Positions 49,526-59,067 are shown, counted from the stretch's first letter. The stretch: DNA of 64,000 nt from Hahella ganghwensis DSM 17046 (GCF_000376785.1 NZ_AQXX01000124.1:1-64000), one strand, 5' to 3'. Translations and numbers: made by a program. Notes: generated from the sequence alone by a model not told the origin.

Positions 49526-51475
49526 ATGAAACGTAATATATCAACGAGCCTGGCAATGGCAGGAACTTTGTTCTGCTCAACATTGTCATGGGGCCATAGT
49601 GCTATGTTCCCTGATTCGTTCAAGTACGATTCTTCCAATGAAAATGAAATCCCGGTCGCAATGTCCATGCTTTCCGATAGTGCAAGCACAACCACTTGTA
49701 CTAACGGCAGTGCTAATGGATATCCATGCAACAACGTGGACTTCCGTGCCTTTATACCCAAGGCAGACCTGGGTGGAGGATCATCTGACCTCAACGATAT
49801 CTGGGGCTACACAGACCCACTGACAGGAAAAGAAATTGCCCTGGTTGGTAAGACCAACGGAACCTCCTTTGTCGATATCACCGACCCTGACAATCCGGTT
49901 GTGCTCGGCTTTCTTCCCTCCCATGACAATGGTGAAGACAGCTGGCGGGATTTGAAGGTCTATGGCGACTATGTCTTTATCGTCGCAGACGGCTCAGGTA
50001 ACAATACCCACGGTCTTCAGGTCTTTGATCTGACCGAGTTGAGAAACGTGACCAATCCGCCAATGACGTTCTCAGAATCCGCTCACCTCAACGGTTTTGG
50101 TAACGCCCACAACATCGTGATCAACGAAGATACCGGCTTTGCCTACTCCGTCGGTAGCAACCGCTGCAGTGGTGGTTTGTATATGGTGGACATATCCAAC
50201 CCTCTGCAACCCAGCTATGAAGGTTGTTTCTCCGCTGACGGCTACACTCACGATGCGCAGTGTGTTGTCTACAACGGTCCAGACAGCCGTTACTTCGGTA
50301 ACGAAATCTGTGTTGGCTACAACGAAGACACCATCACCATTGTGGATGTTTCCAACAAAGCCAATCCCCAGCAAATCTCCCGCACGCCTTATCAGGGTTC
50401 ACAATATACTCACCAGGGCTGGTTCCTGGACGAGAATCATTCCATCCTGATTATGAATGACGAGCTGGATGAGCAACGGAACGGGATTAATACCACGTCC
50501 TACATCTACGATGTCAGCAACCTGGAAGCGCCCGTTGAACTGGGACGTTATGTCGGCCCGACCCAGGCGATCGACCATAACCTTTACACTCGTGACGGTT
50601 TTGTGTTCGAAACCAACTACCGTGCCGGCCTGCGTATTCTGAGCACTGAAAATATTGAACAGGGTCAGCTTTCTGAAGTGGCCTACTTCGATACTATTCC
50701 AGGCTCAAACTCTGCTCAGTTCTCAGGCACCTGGAGTAACTACCCATACTTCGAGAGCGGCAACATCGTTCTGAGCGATATCGGTAACGGCCTTTTCGTT
50801 GTCACTCCTGACTGGGATGCCATTGAGAATCCTGATCCAGGCGGCGGCGATGTGACTGAGACCTTCAACGGCAGCGTTGGACGTAATCAGGAAGAAGCCT
50901 ATGGTCCGTTCAAAGTGAAGCCTGGCAGCACCTTCAAAGCCAGCATCACCGGCACCAACGACGCAGACCTGTATGTTAAAGTCGGCGCGCCTGCCACCAC
51001 TTCTGACTGGGACTGCCGTCCATATAAAAACGGTTCTTCTGAAGAGTGCACCATTAACGTGGCTGCAGATCAGAACGAGGTTTATGTCATGGTTCGTGGC
51101 TACAGCAGAAACGATTCTGACTTTACGCTGACAGTCACTTACGTCAAAGATGGCGATGATCCGAACCCTCCCGGTGAAACCGTTGAAGAGTTTGACGGTA
51201 GCGTATCCCGCAACGCTGAAGATAACTACGGTCCCTTCAAAGTCACTGCTGGAGAGCCTTTCAAAGCAGAGATGACCGGTAGCAACGATGCAGACCTGTA
51301 CGTTCGTTTTGGCGCAGCACCTACGACGAGCTCATGGGATTGCCGTCCATACAAAAATGGCAGCAATGAAACCTGCGAGCAAACCGTTCCCAACGGCCAG
51401 ACAGAAGCATTTGTCATGGTCAGGGGTTATAGCGGCGCGGCTTCGGATTATCATCTGAAAGTAACTTATAAATAA
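49526..51475 (+). CDS. Secreted LVIVD-repeat (choice-of-anchor B type) protein with two PPC domains
   Basis: 649 residues. The signal peptide is about 1-23. A beta-propeller-like region (about 55-430) has LVIVD-type repeats (TSFVDITDPDNPVVLGFL, LYMVDISNPLQPSYEG, ITIVDVSNKANPQQISR, SYIYDVSNLEAPVELGRY) and a histidine-rich part (HLNGFGNAHN, YTHDAQC, YTHQGWF). Two PPC domains (about 452-545 and 560-649) are near copies sharing the TSDWDCRPYKNGS/TSSWDCRPYKNGS core, with paired cysteines. PPC domains typically guide secretion or are cleaved after export. It precedes the FixH-like/di-heme pair. Confidence 0.88.
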   Translation: MKRNISTSLAMAGTLFCSTLSWGHSAMFPDSFKYDSSNENEIPVAMSMLSDSASTTTCTNGSANGYPCNNVDFRAFIPKADLGGGSSDLNDIWGYTDPLTGKEIALVGKTNGTSFVDITDPDNPVVLGFLPSHDNGEDSWRDLKVYGDYVFIVADGSGNNTHGLQVFDLTELRNVTNPPMTFSESAHLNGFGNAHNIVINEDTGFAYSVGSNRCSGGLYMVDISNPLQPSYEGCFSADGYTHDAQCVVYNGPDSRYFGNEICVGYNEDTITIVDVSNKANPQQISRTPYQGSQYTHQGWFLDENHSILIMNDELDEQRNGINTTSYIYDVSNLEAPVELGRYVGPTQAIDHNLYTRDGFVFETNYRAGLRILSTENIEQGQLSEVAYFDTIPGSNSAQFSGTWSNYPYFESGNIVLSDIGNGLFVVTPDWDAIENPDPGGGDVTETFNGSVGRNQEEAYGPFKVKPGSTFKASITGTNDADLYVKVGAPATTSDWDCRPYKNGSSEECTINVAADQNEVYVMVRGYSRNDSDFTLTVTYVKDGDDPNPPGETVEEFDGSVSRNAEDNYGPFKVTAGEPFKAEMTGSNDADLYVRFGAAPTTSSWDCRPYKNGSNETCEQTVPNGQTEAFVMVRGYSGAASDYHLKVTYK

Positions 51476-51492
51476 CAAACTGCTGTAATTGG

Positions 51493-51537
51493 CCGGGCCA
51501 CCCTATCCAAACGGAACATCGGTGGCCCGGTGTTTTA
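51493..51537 (+). terminator. Terminator after the LVIVD gene
   Basis: CCGGGCCACC (51493-51502) pairs perfectly with GGTGGCCCGG (51521-51530), then TGTTTTAATT. It separates the LVIVD gene from the next pair. Confidence 0.8.
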
Positions 51538-51583
51538 ATTGCGAATCATGTTGGAAATAATAACGAACAAAGGACATTCCGTT

Positions 51584-52642
51584 GTGAATTACGGTCTCAT
51601 CGCTATTAACTCAATTTCAAGACTATCCAACCGGCGAGGAAATCTGTCTCGTCTGTGGCTACTGGCCAGTCTGGTACTGGCCACAATCTCAGCACCGGCA
51701 ACCGTATTAGCCGCCCCCACCGCCTCTGGAGAGGACCACCATCATCATTCGGATAAAACCCCGCCGCCGCCAACCAAAGGCAGCCTTCTGATGCAGAATG
51801 CCAGCAATGTCTGGCAGCAAGCCGTGGCATTGGAAGATCAATCCGGTGAAGCAATCAAACATGCCACCATGTTGCGCAAGGAAGTCAGCAACCTGCGCAG
51901 CAAAGTCAGAAAATTGAAAGCCTCCAAAAACACCGGGGACATGGAAAAGCTGCTGCAGGAAACCATCACTCAGCTGGCATCCCAGGTCACACCATGGCAG
52001 GCCCTGGCAGGAAACCTGCGCGCCGAGGCGGACAAGCTCAAGGGAGAGAGCCAGCAAATCATGAAACAGGGGTTTATCTCTATCTGGCAACCCTGGATCA
52101 AACATGAAGGCAAGTTGGCGCTTTCTTCCATGTCCGGCGAAACCATGGCCATGGCACACAATGTTCAGGTTCGCAGTATGAGTCCCAGCGTGCCCAATCC
52201 GACCATGGAGAAAATGAAGCAGGACGACGGTGAGTCAATGAGCATTAACCGCATGGCCATGTCAGGCCAGAGCATCCCGCCAGGTCTGGAAACCAGTTCA
52301 TTTAAAGTGTCCAGAAACCAGGATATCTTCGGTCATATCGAGGCTATTCCGGACGACAATACCAAACCCGGAGAATTGCCACTGAATGAAATACACCAGT
52401 GGTACCTGATTCTCAGTGATACTGACGGCCAGCCGATCCACGACGCCAAAGTCAGAGTGGAAGGCCATATGCCCGGTCATGTGCACGGACTTCCGACCCA
52501 GCCAGAAATTGTCGAAGAGGTGTCACCGGGTGTCTACAGAGTCGACGGGATCAAGTTCCAAATGTCCGGCTGGTGGGTCATGCAGTTCCTGGTCAATCAC
52601 CAGGACGAAGAAGATTCGATCACCTTCAACCTGGTTCTGTAA
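51584..52642 (+). CDS. His/Met-rich secreted protein with YtkA/FixH-like C-terminal domain
   Basis: 352 residues from the GTG at 51584, chosen because AAAGGA stands upstream and a proper signal peptide follows (LSRLWLLASLVLATISAPATVLA); the frame extends further to 51539. Just after the signal is EDHHHHSD (histidines 52-55), then a helical segment (about 75-175). A methionine-rich stretch at 181-228 has nine Met in 48 residues. The C-terminal domain (265-352: WYLILSDTDGQPIHDAKVRV, HMPGHVHGLP, MSGWWVMQFLV) resembles YtkA/FixH folds. Met and His clusters suggest Cu binding in the periplasm. The di-heme gene follows 38 bp later. Confidence 0.75.
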   Translation: MNYGLIAINSISRLSNRRGNLSRLWLLASLVLATISAPATVLAAPTASGEDHHHHSDKTPPPPTKGSLLMQNASNVWQQAVALEDQSGEAIKHATMLRKEVSNLRSKVRKLKASKNTGDMEKLLQETITQLASQVTPWQALAGNLRAEADKLKGESQQIMKQGFISIWQPWIKHEGKLALSSMSGETMAMAHNVQVRSMSPSVPNPTMEKMKQDDGESMSINRMAMSGQSIPPGLETSSFKVSRNQDIFGHIEAIPDDNTKPGELPLNEIHQWYLILSDTDGQPIHDAKVRVEGHMPGHVHGLPTQPEIVEEVSPGVYRVDGIKFQMSGWWVMQFLVNHQDEEDSITFNLVL

Positions 52643-52680
52643 ACCATCCAGGCTTGAAACTTCAGCATATAAGGAGAATC

Positions 52681-54000
52681 ATGTTGCGCCGCGCTGTATC
52701 AGTATGCACCTTGATACTTACGATACTTCTCCCGGGTACTTACGCCTGGGCTGAGGACGATCTGTATCAGTTCACACCGGCAGACATTGAGTTTCTGTCG
52801 CAATTCAATATCGGCAACCTGGGAACGCCCCCGGAAGCTCCAGACAATCAATGGGCGGATAATGAAGAGGCTGCCGAATTCGGCAAGGCGTTGTTTTTTG
52901 ACCGACGCCTGAGCAAAAACCAGCAGGTCTCATGCAGCCATTGCCATCAACCTGAGCAGTACTTTACCGATGGTCTGGCGCATTCCCAGGGAATCGGCCA
53001 GACCCGTCGCAGTGCTCCAACCATTCTCGGCATAGCCTACAGCCCCTGGCTGTTCTGGGATGGTCGAAAAGACAGCTTGTGGGCCCAGGCTCTGGCTCCG
53101 ATGGAACATCCGGATGAACACGGGTTATCCCGCGCAGAACTGGCAAAGAAAGTTCTGGAATACTACCCGCAACAGTACAGCAAACTATTCGGCAAAACGG
53201 AGTCAGAACAACCCGACTGGGATGATGTGGACTTTCCCGCCTCCCCTAACGGCTCTGAAACCGCCTTGGAAAACTGGGAAGATCTGGACCAAGAGGATCA
53301 GAAAGCGATCAATCGTATTTTCACCAATATGGGAAAATCGCTGATGGCTTACCAGAGAATGCTCACTCTTCCACCAGCACCATTTGATGGCTTTATCGCA
53401 GCTCTGAAAGACAACCAAATGGAAAAGGCCAAAGAGCTAATGTCTCCCAGCCAGATTCGTGGATTACGCCTGTTCATGGGGAAAGCCAACTGCGCCAGCT
53501 GCCATAATGGACCACTTTTCACCAACCATGAATTCCACAATATCGGAGTACCAGAAGCAAATACCGAACATGTGGATCTGGGAAGGTATGAAGGCGTTAA
53601 TCTGTTACGGGAGGATGAATTTACCTGTCTGTCTCCTTTCAGTGATGCCAGCAAGAATGAGTGTAAGGAAATGCGCTTCCTGAAGACTCAGGGACCAGAG
53701 CTGGTCGGAGCGATCAAAACCCCCACACTGCGTAATATTGCGGCTACGTCCCCATATATGCAGGCCGGTCAGTTCGATACCCTGCAACAGGTATTGAATC
53801 ATTATAATAAACCTTCTCCACCGTTTTATGACCGCAAACAACATCCCAGTCGTCCTCATTTTGACGTGCTGCCGTTGAACCTGCAGGAATCAGATCTGCA
53901 GGATATTGAAGCCTTTCTTCATTCCCTGACCTCACCGCTACCCAAGGATGACCCTTGGTGGCCGGTAGAGGACAAACAGGTCACTCAGAACCACCCCTAA
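52681..54000 (+). CDS. Di-heme cytochrome c peroxidase/MauG-family enzyme
   Basis: 439 residues from the ATG at 52681 (AAGGAGA upstream); the signal peptide ends at YAWA-EDD. Two heme c motifs, CSHCH (C85, C88, H89) and CASCH (C271, C274, H275), with WDGRKDSLWAQALAPMEHPDEHG and KTPTLRNIAATSPYMQAG typical of the bCCP/MauG superfamily. It could be a peroxidase or, as in MauG and MbnH, an enzyme that oxidises residues of a partner protein. The His/Met-rich protein encoded directly upstream is the obvious candidate partner. A terminator follows. Confidence 0.93.
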   Translation: MLRRAVSVCTLILTILLPGTYAWAEDDLYQFTPADIEFLSQFNIGNLGTPPEAPDNQWADNEEAAEFGKALFFDRRLSKNQQVSCSHCHQPEQYFTDGLAHSQGIGQTRRSAPTILGIAYSPWLFWDGRKDSLWAQALAPMEHPDEHGLSRAELAKKVLEYYPQQYSKLFGKTESEQPDWDDVDFPASPNGSETALENWEDLDQEDQKAINRIFTNMGKSLMAYQRMLTLPPAPFDGFIAALKDNQMEKAKELMSPSQIRGLRLFMGKANCASCHNGPLFTNHEFHNIGVPEANTEHVDLGRYEGVNLLREDEFTCLSPFSDASKNECKEMRFLKTQGPELVGAIKTPTLRNIAATSPYMQAGQFDTLQQVLNHYNKPSPPFYDRKQHPSRPHFDVLPLNLQESDLQDIEAFLHSLTSPLPKDDPWWPVEDKQVTQNHP

Positions 54001-54020
54001 CCCCTTAAGTTAGCCGGTTT

Positions 54021-54052
54021 GGTAGCCGGATATTTGTCCGGCTACCTTTTTT
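54021..54052 (+). terminator. Terminator after the di-heme gene
   Basis: GGTAGCCGGA-TATTTG-TCCGGCTACC perfect hairpin followed by six T, 20 bp after the stop. Confidence 0.93.
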
Positions 54053-54151
54053 ATTCTCCTGAATTCTTATTGGATTTTTTCCAATCAGAATCACTGGGAC
54101 CTGTTTCCACCCGCTTTCATCCTTATCTTTACCCAACCTTACCCTTATATT

Positions 54152-54478
54152 TTACCCTTGCCCCAAAAGCATTCGTGCCAGCACAAAAGAACCAATACCA
54201 ACGCCAACCACCAGCAGCGTATGCCGGGTCACCACCGACATTACGACGGTCACGATTCCCGCCAGCAGAAAAGGATCATCCAGACCGGAAGTCAGATTGC
54301 CATCATGGATAAAGATAATCGGTACCCACATCGCAGTCAGAACTGACGGCGCAGTATATTGAAGCATTCGCTTGATTGGGCCTTTGAGGCTGAACGATAT
54401 GGCGGTGGTGAAAAAAAGATACCGACAGTAGAACGTGATGGCCGCCATCAGGAAAATTGTCCACCAACTGGTCGTCAT
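54152..54478 (-). CDS. azlD: AzlD-like branched-chain amino acid exporter small subunit
   Basis: 108 residues from the ATG at 54478, which overlaps the azlC stop (ATGA). Four hydrophobic helices; starts MTTSWWTIFLMAAITFYCRYLFF and has the APSVLTAMWVPIIF region of AzlD. With AzlC it forms an inner-membrane exporter for branched-chain amino acids or analogues. Confidence 0.9.
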   Translation of the reverse strand: MTTSWWTIFLMAAITFYCRYLFFTTAISFSLKGPIKRMLQYTAPSVLTAMWVPIIFIHDGNLTSGLDDPFLLAGIVTVVMSVVTRHTLLVVGVGIGSFVLARMLLGQG

Positions 54479-55215
54479 ACTTTTTCCTCCCTGAAAGACA
54501 ACAGGAAACCACACGCCATGCCGACCACGGTGGCAATAATCAGCCCCTGACTGACCTTGAACCATTCACAGATCAATGCAGTGAGACCACTGGCTAACAC
54601 CGCACCTAAAACCGACCATGAACGAACCCCAGGAATGACAATGGCGATAAAGGTGGCAGCTATCGCAAACTCAAGCCCATACTCCTGTAGGCTCGGTAAC
54701 AGCTTGCCCGCCAGAATTCCAGCAAGAGTTGCCAGATTCCAGACCAGATAAAACATAAAACCGACAGCAAGTGAATACAATGGACTGAAGATGTTATAAC
54801 GAGCTTTGAAGGCCACTGTGATGGCAAACATTTCGTCAGTCAGAAAAAAAGCCAGTAGGCAGCGCCACGCCAGCGAAAGAGGTTTGATATCCTCCCTCAG
54901 CACAGCGGAATACAATAAATGCCGGGAGCTGATCACCGCCGATGACGTCAGGATCGACGATAACGGTCCTCCCGCCCCGATGATGGAAAGGCTTGCCAGT
55001 TGAACCGCCCCGGCGAACACCAGGAGTGACATACACTGGGCCTGAAGAGGCGTAAGCCCCGCCTCAATCGCCAATGAACCACACAATACTCCCCAAGGCA
55101 CTACCGCCAGCGCCAGTGGGAGGATATCGATCACCGCCTGGAATACGAGCCGTATATCACTATCAGGATAGGAGGAATAAAACGTCTGCTCATCAGACGT
55201 GCTGGTATCAGACAC
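54475..55215 (-). CDS. azlC: AzlC-like branched-chain amino acid exporter large subunit
   Basis: 246 residues. PLALAVVPWGVLCGSLAIEAGLTPLQAQCMSLLVFAGAVQLASLSIIGAGGP and SSRHLLYSAVLR are AzlC signatures, with about six to seven membrane helices. It lies 33 bp downstream of the broken AraC-family gene on the same strand. Confidence 0.93.
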   Translation of the reverse strand: MSDTSTSDEQTFYSSYPDSDIRLVFQAVIDILPLALAVVPWGVLCGSLAIEAGLTPLQAQCMSLLVFAGAVQLASLSIIGAGGPLSSILTSSAVISSRHLLYSAVLREDIKPLSLAWRCLLAFFLTDEMFAITVAFKARYNIFSPLYSLAVGFMFYLVWNLATLAGILAGKLLPSLQEYGLEFAIAATFIAIVIPGVRSWSVLGAVLASGLTALICEWFKVSQGLIIATVVGMACGFLLSFREEKV

Positions 55216-55248
55216 AACTTACACCTTATCAGTTAAGAGCTGGCCAGA

Positions 55249-56112
55249 TTACTGCGTCAGTATAAATTGAGATTGTAAATTCTTGCTCTGCTGCTGATAC
55301 CGGCCGGGTGTTGTACCCAATGCGCGTTTGAAATGAAGGGTGAAATGACTCTGATCATGAAACCCACATTCCACGGCCACCTGAGCCGGTTTAAATCCAC
55401 CGCGGAGCATGCCTTTCGCCATTTTCAGGCGGGCCTGAATCTGATAACCATGAGGCGCCAGGCCAAAAGCTTTCTTGAACTGACGGACAAAATTATAAGG
55501 GCTTAATCCTGCCAGGCCTGCCAGTTCAGTGAGTGACACATCCAATGCTGGCTGACTGTCGATAAAATCCTTCACCAGGAGAAGTGCTTTTTTCGCCTGC
55601 GGAATTTCTTTTGGGCTTGGGCGGGTTCGGGAGTGGCGCAATACCAGTCCGGTCATCACGGCAAACAGGATGGTTTCCGTCAGTAACTTGCTGCAGCCGG
55701 CATCGGTATGGGAAAACAACATTCTTAACTGAGCAGCCAGATGCGGATCATTCACGACAGCATTGGGAAAGTAGGGGATCCCGTTGCTGCCACTGAACAG
55801 ATCTCGACACACCCGTTCGAATTGTTCCGGTAACGGATACATGGCACGCTATGCCCAACCGTCAGTCGACGCGGACTGTCCAGTGTGAACATCATCGGCG
55901 TTGACCAGTATGATGCTGTCCTCCCCTGCGACATGATTCCCTCCTGTGCGAAAGAAACGCTGCGCACCGCGGTCTATTACACCGATGGTATAACCCTCAT
56001 GCACATGTCGTGAGAAATTCTGTTTATGATACTGAGCACGCACAAATTCCAGCCCCTCCAGAACATCCAGAGTGCCGAAATCAGCAATTTCAGAAGTGCG
56101 TTTATCCGCCAT
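55249..56112 (-). pseudogene. AraC-family regulator interrupted by an in-frame amber codon
   Basis: Two frames in the same phase make one AraC protein. The first (56112-55849) is the cupin ligand-binding part, EFVRAQYHKQNFSRHVHEGYTIGVIDRGAQRFF to STDGWA. Then comes TAG (55851-55849), and the second part (from 55848; ATG at 55842) starts R-A-MYPLPEQFERV and ends with two HTH motifs (SLTELAGLAGLSPYNFVRQFKKAFG and PAQVAVECGFHDQSHFTLHFKRALG). Relatives read W-A-Y-R at this spot, so a Tyr codon has probably become TAG. It likely controlled azlCD. The second part might be made separately from the ATG at 55842. Confidence 0.88.
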
Positions 56113-56272
56113 GATTCACATCCGTCAGCATGATTCAGTCAGCATGCTTTTTCCCATCAGGAATATCTTGTATAAAATTGCGCATCGTTACAGGCGTATG
56201 ATCGCCGGAAGGCATCGCAATGTTTTATCAGATTTATATGCATACTTCCATTGCCTATACTTTTCTGCAGAC

Positions 56273-56310
56273 CCTGTAGTGTGTAGGAGGACCTGTAGTG
56301 TGTACGAGGA
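56273..56310. repeat. Tandem duplication of 19 bp
   Basis: CCTGTAGTGTGTAGGAGGA followed directly by CCTGTAGTGTGTACGAGGA, one mismatch. It lies upstream of the glutamate-synthase-like gene, 50 bp before its ATG. Confidence 0.85.
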
Positions 56311-56359
56311 CCTGGGTTCCCAGAATGAGTTCATCCTTCCAAGTGACGAAAGGAAAAAT

Positions 56360-57970
56360 ATGAGAACGCGCTTTTTCAAAACCACGATTATTGCCGGCAT
56401 CACCATTCTCCTGCTCGGGTTTATCTGGCCCGGATTCTGGTGGTTGCTGGTCCCGATCGGCGCCGTAATCTGTATCGGCCTTTATGATGCCAGCCAAACC
56501 CGGCACAGTCTGCGGAGAAATTTTCCGTTCATCGGCCGCGGACGTTGGCTGATGGAACTGGCCCGGCCTTTCATCCAACAATACTTTATCGAATCTGAGG
56601 TCAATGGACGTCCAGTCAGTCGCATGTTCCGCTCCATTGTCTACCAACGGGCCAAAGGTGACATCTCCAGTACCCCTTACGGCACCAAGGTACACATCTA
56701 TGATTCCGGATATGAATGGATCAGCCACTCGATCTGCGCATTGAACATTGAAGACATCAATACTGATCCGAGAGTGTTGGTGGGCGGCCCTGACTGTACA
56801 CAACCCTATAATGCCAGCCTGTTGAACATCTCTGCCATGAGCTTTGGAGCCTTGAGTAAAAACGCCATCCTCGCCCTGAACAAAGGGGCCAGTATTGGAG
56901 GCTTCGCACACAATACAGGTGAAGGAGGGCTCTCCGATTATCACCTGAAACATGGCGGTGACATTATCTGGCAAATCGGCACAGGTTACTTCGGTTGCCG
57001 TAAAAAAGACGGTACCTTTTGTGAAGAAAACTTTCGGAAAAAAGCCACTCATGATGCCGTTAAGATGATTGAAATCAAACTGTCCCAAGGGGCCAAACCC
57101 GGCCATGGAGGGATATTGCCAGCGGATAAAAATTCTTCGGAAATCGCCGCTATCCGGCTGGTCGAACCCCATACGGACGTAATTTCCCCTTCTTTCCACA
57201 GAGCCTTTTCAACACCGATCGAACTACTTCAGTTTATCCGAAAACTCCGAGAGCTCTCTGGAGGCAAACCCGTCGGCTTCAAACTCTGCATCGGACGCCA
57301 GAGTGAGTTCATTGCCATCTGTCAGGCCATGCTGGAAACCAATATCAAACCGGACTTCATTACGGTCGACGGAGGTGAAGGTGGTACCGGTGCCGCACCA
57401 CTGGAATACAGCAATTCGGTCGGTATGCCGTTGAGGGATGCTATCGCCTTTGTCGCGGACTGCCTGACCGGGTACGGATTGAAACAGGACATTAAGGTCA
57501 TCGCATCAGGCAAGGTCTTTACAGCTTTTCATCTGATCCGATGCCTGGCTCTGGGTGCTGATATGTGCAACAGCGCCAGAGGCATGATGCTGGCGCTGGG
57601 TTGCGTGCAGTCTTTGGTCTGCAACACCAATCATTGCCCTACTGGCATCGCCACACAGGACCCTGAACTGAGTGAAGGTTTGCATGTGGAAGACAAAGCA
57701 CAGCGGGTTGCCCGCTTTCACAAGGAGACCGTCCATGCTGCTGTGGATATCAGCTCTTCAGCTGGGCTTAAAAGCCCCTCAGATGTGACGCGGACACACT
57801 TGTTCAGACGGATAGACCAACAACAAATCAAACGTCTGGACGAAATCTTCCCCTATCAGCAGCAAGGTTCCTTCCTGGAAGAGCCCTACCCTGACCACTA
57901 CCGGCACGATATCCTGGAAGCATCGCCAGAGACCTTTATGCCGAAGAGCTATATTGCTCTGGTTAACTAA
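56360..57970 (+). CDS. FMN-binding glutamate-synthase-family protein, membrane-anchored
   Basis: 536 residues from the ATG at 56360 (AAAGGAAA upstream); a longer open frame to 56072 overlaps the AraC gene. Two N-terminal membrane helices (about 8-45) precede the GltB central/FMN-binding fold: NISAMSFGALSKNAILALNKGA, HNTGEGGLSDYH, KPGHGGILPADKNS, ITVDGGEGGTGAAPLEYSNSVGMPLRDA and CNTNHCPTGIATQDP. The last motifs cover the FMN and 3Fe-4S regions. It lacks the glutaminase domain of true glutamate synthase, as do related stand-alone family members of unknown activity. Confidence 0.92.
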   Translation: MRTRFFKTTIIAGITILLLGFIWPGFWWLLVPIGAVICIGLYDASQTRHSLRRNFPFIGRGRWLMELARPFIQQYFIESEVNGRPVSRMFRSIVYQRAKGDISSTPYGTKVHIYDSGYEWISHSICALNIEDINTDPRVLVGGPDCTQPYNASLLNISAMSFGALSKNAILALNKGASIGGFAHNTGEGGLSDYHLKHGGDIIWQIGTGYFGCRKKDGTFCEENFRKKATHDAVKMIEIKLSQGAKPGHGGILPADKNSSEIAAIRLVEPHTDVISPSFHRAFSTPIELLQFIRKLRELSGGKPVGFKLCIGRQSEFIAICQAMLETNIKPDFITVDGGEGGTGAAPLEYSNSVGMPLRDAIAFVADCLTGYGLKQDIKVIASGKVFTAFHLIRCLALGADMCNSARGMMLALGCVQSLVCNTNHCPTGIATQDPELSEGLHVEDKAQRVARFHKETVHAAVDISSSAGLKSPSDVTRTHLFRRIDQQQIKRLDEIFPYQQQGSFLEEPYPDHYRHDILEASPETFMPKSYIALVN

Positions 57971-58014
57971 GTCGGGTGGCTTAAAGTAAAACTTGAGCAA
58001 CGACAGAAGAGAAC

Positions 58015-58836
58015 TCATCGGCTCATCCAACGCTGTTTGATGAGCCCCATTCTGCCATCCGCTTTCATATGGTCCAAAGCTGACTGCCAGCTCATCACCA
58101 ATTCATCAGGCGTTGCCAGAGAGAAGGCGATATATTTGGGTTGCTGACTGATTTCATAGACAATTTTCAGCTCCCTGGCTTTGACCCTCTCCTGCGCCGC
58201 CAGGTAATAACCAACCACGTCCACCGAGACCCATAAGTCCAGATACCCTTTTACCAGTTTTGTCGGATTGGTTTTATCGCTACCGGCATTACTGACAAGG
58301 TTTTTAAATCCCTGCCCCAACAAATATCTCTCTGCGGAATAGCCTTGTGCCGTCCCCACTCTTCCTACTTGTCTGGCATCGGCCAAATCATTGATCTTTA
58401 TCTCTGAATCATGCCTGGCAAAAAACACCAGATTAGACACAGCGATCGGCCCTACCCATTTGAATTGCGGGTCGCGTTTTACAGTACGTGTAATCGTGAA
58501 AAGTCCGGCACTCTGTTCGCCGGATATATTCATCAATGCTCGTTTCCATGGAACCGATCGAATTGGGAAGTCAACTTGCAGATCGTTCATGATCTCACGC
58601 ACCACATCGACGGCAAGACCCTTGGATTCATTATTCTCAGTGAAGCAGAACGGGGGATACTCGGAAATATAGAGCTGCAGTTCCTCCGAAGGGTCTTCGA
58701 GAGATTCGGCCAGGATATTATGAGATAGCAGTGACACTGGAGTCAGGCCAATCATGCAGATCATGTACAGCCGTACAACGCGGAATATACGCTTACATGC
58801 TGCGCAGAACACCAATTCGGGCACCTGAATCACCAA
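58015..58836 (-). CDS. Periplasmic solute-binding protein, family 3-like
   Basis: 273 residues (the ATG at 58764 is an alternative). An N-terminal hydrophobic segment (about 25-43) is followed by LQLYISEYPPFCFTENNESKGLAVDVVREIMNDLQVDFPIRSVPWKRAL, typical of SBP_bac_3 proteins; later WVGPIAVSNLVFFARHDSEIKINDLADARQVGRVGTAQGYSAERYL and the final LDHMKADGRMGLIKQRWM are also typical. No permease or ATPase gene is adjacent, so it may be a sensor or an orphan binding protein. Confidence 0.85.
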   Translation of the reverse strand: MVIQVPELVFCAACKRIFRVVRLYMICMIGLTPVSLLSHNILAESLEDPSEELQLYISEYPPFCFTENNESKGLAVDVVREIMNDLQVDFPIRSVPWKRALMNISGEQSAGLFTITRTVKRDPQFKWVGPIAVSNLVFFARHDSEIKINDLADARQVGRVGTAQGYSAERYLLGQGFKNLVSNAGSDKTNPTKLVKGYLDLWVSVDVVGYYLAAQERVKARELKIVYEISQQPKYIAFSLATPDELVMSWQSALDHMKADGRMGLIKQRWMSR

Positions 58837-59067
58837 GCATGTGTTGAAATGATCTCCCGACGTTGAGCCTCATCCTCCTCTCAGGCTCATTGCCTTGAGA
58901 CCCTGTTGTTTCAAAGGCCTTTTAGATGCGCTTCAGGCCTCACTAAACAGTATAGAAGCCTCGCCTCCAACTGCACATTTTTCAACCACAACATCAGAGG
59001 CAAACCCACCAGGGTCATCACTGACTCCAGCATTACAGTGTATTGGATGCAAAAAATTCAGAGGAGC

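Noticed and set aside
56255-57199. Minus-strand ORF of 314 codons
   Set aside because: Antisense to the glutamate-synthase-like gene with its motifs intact; composition looks like a shadow frame.
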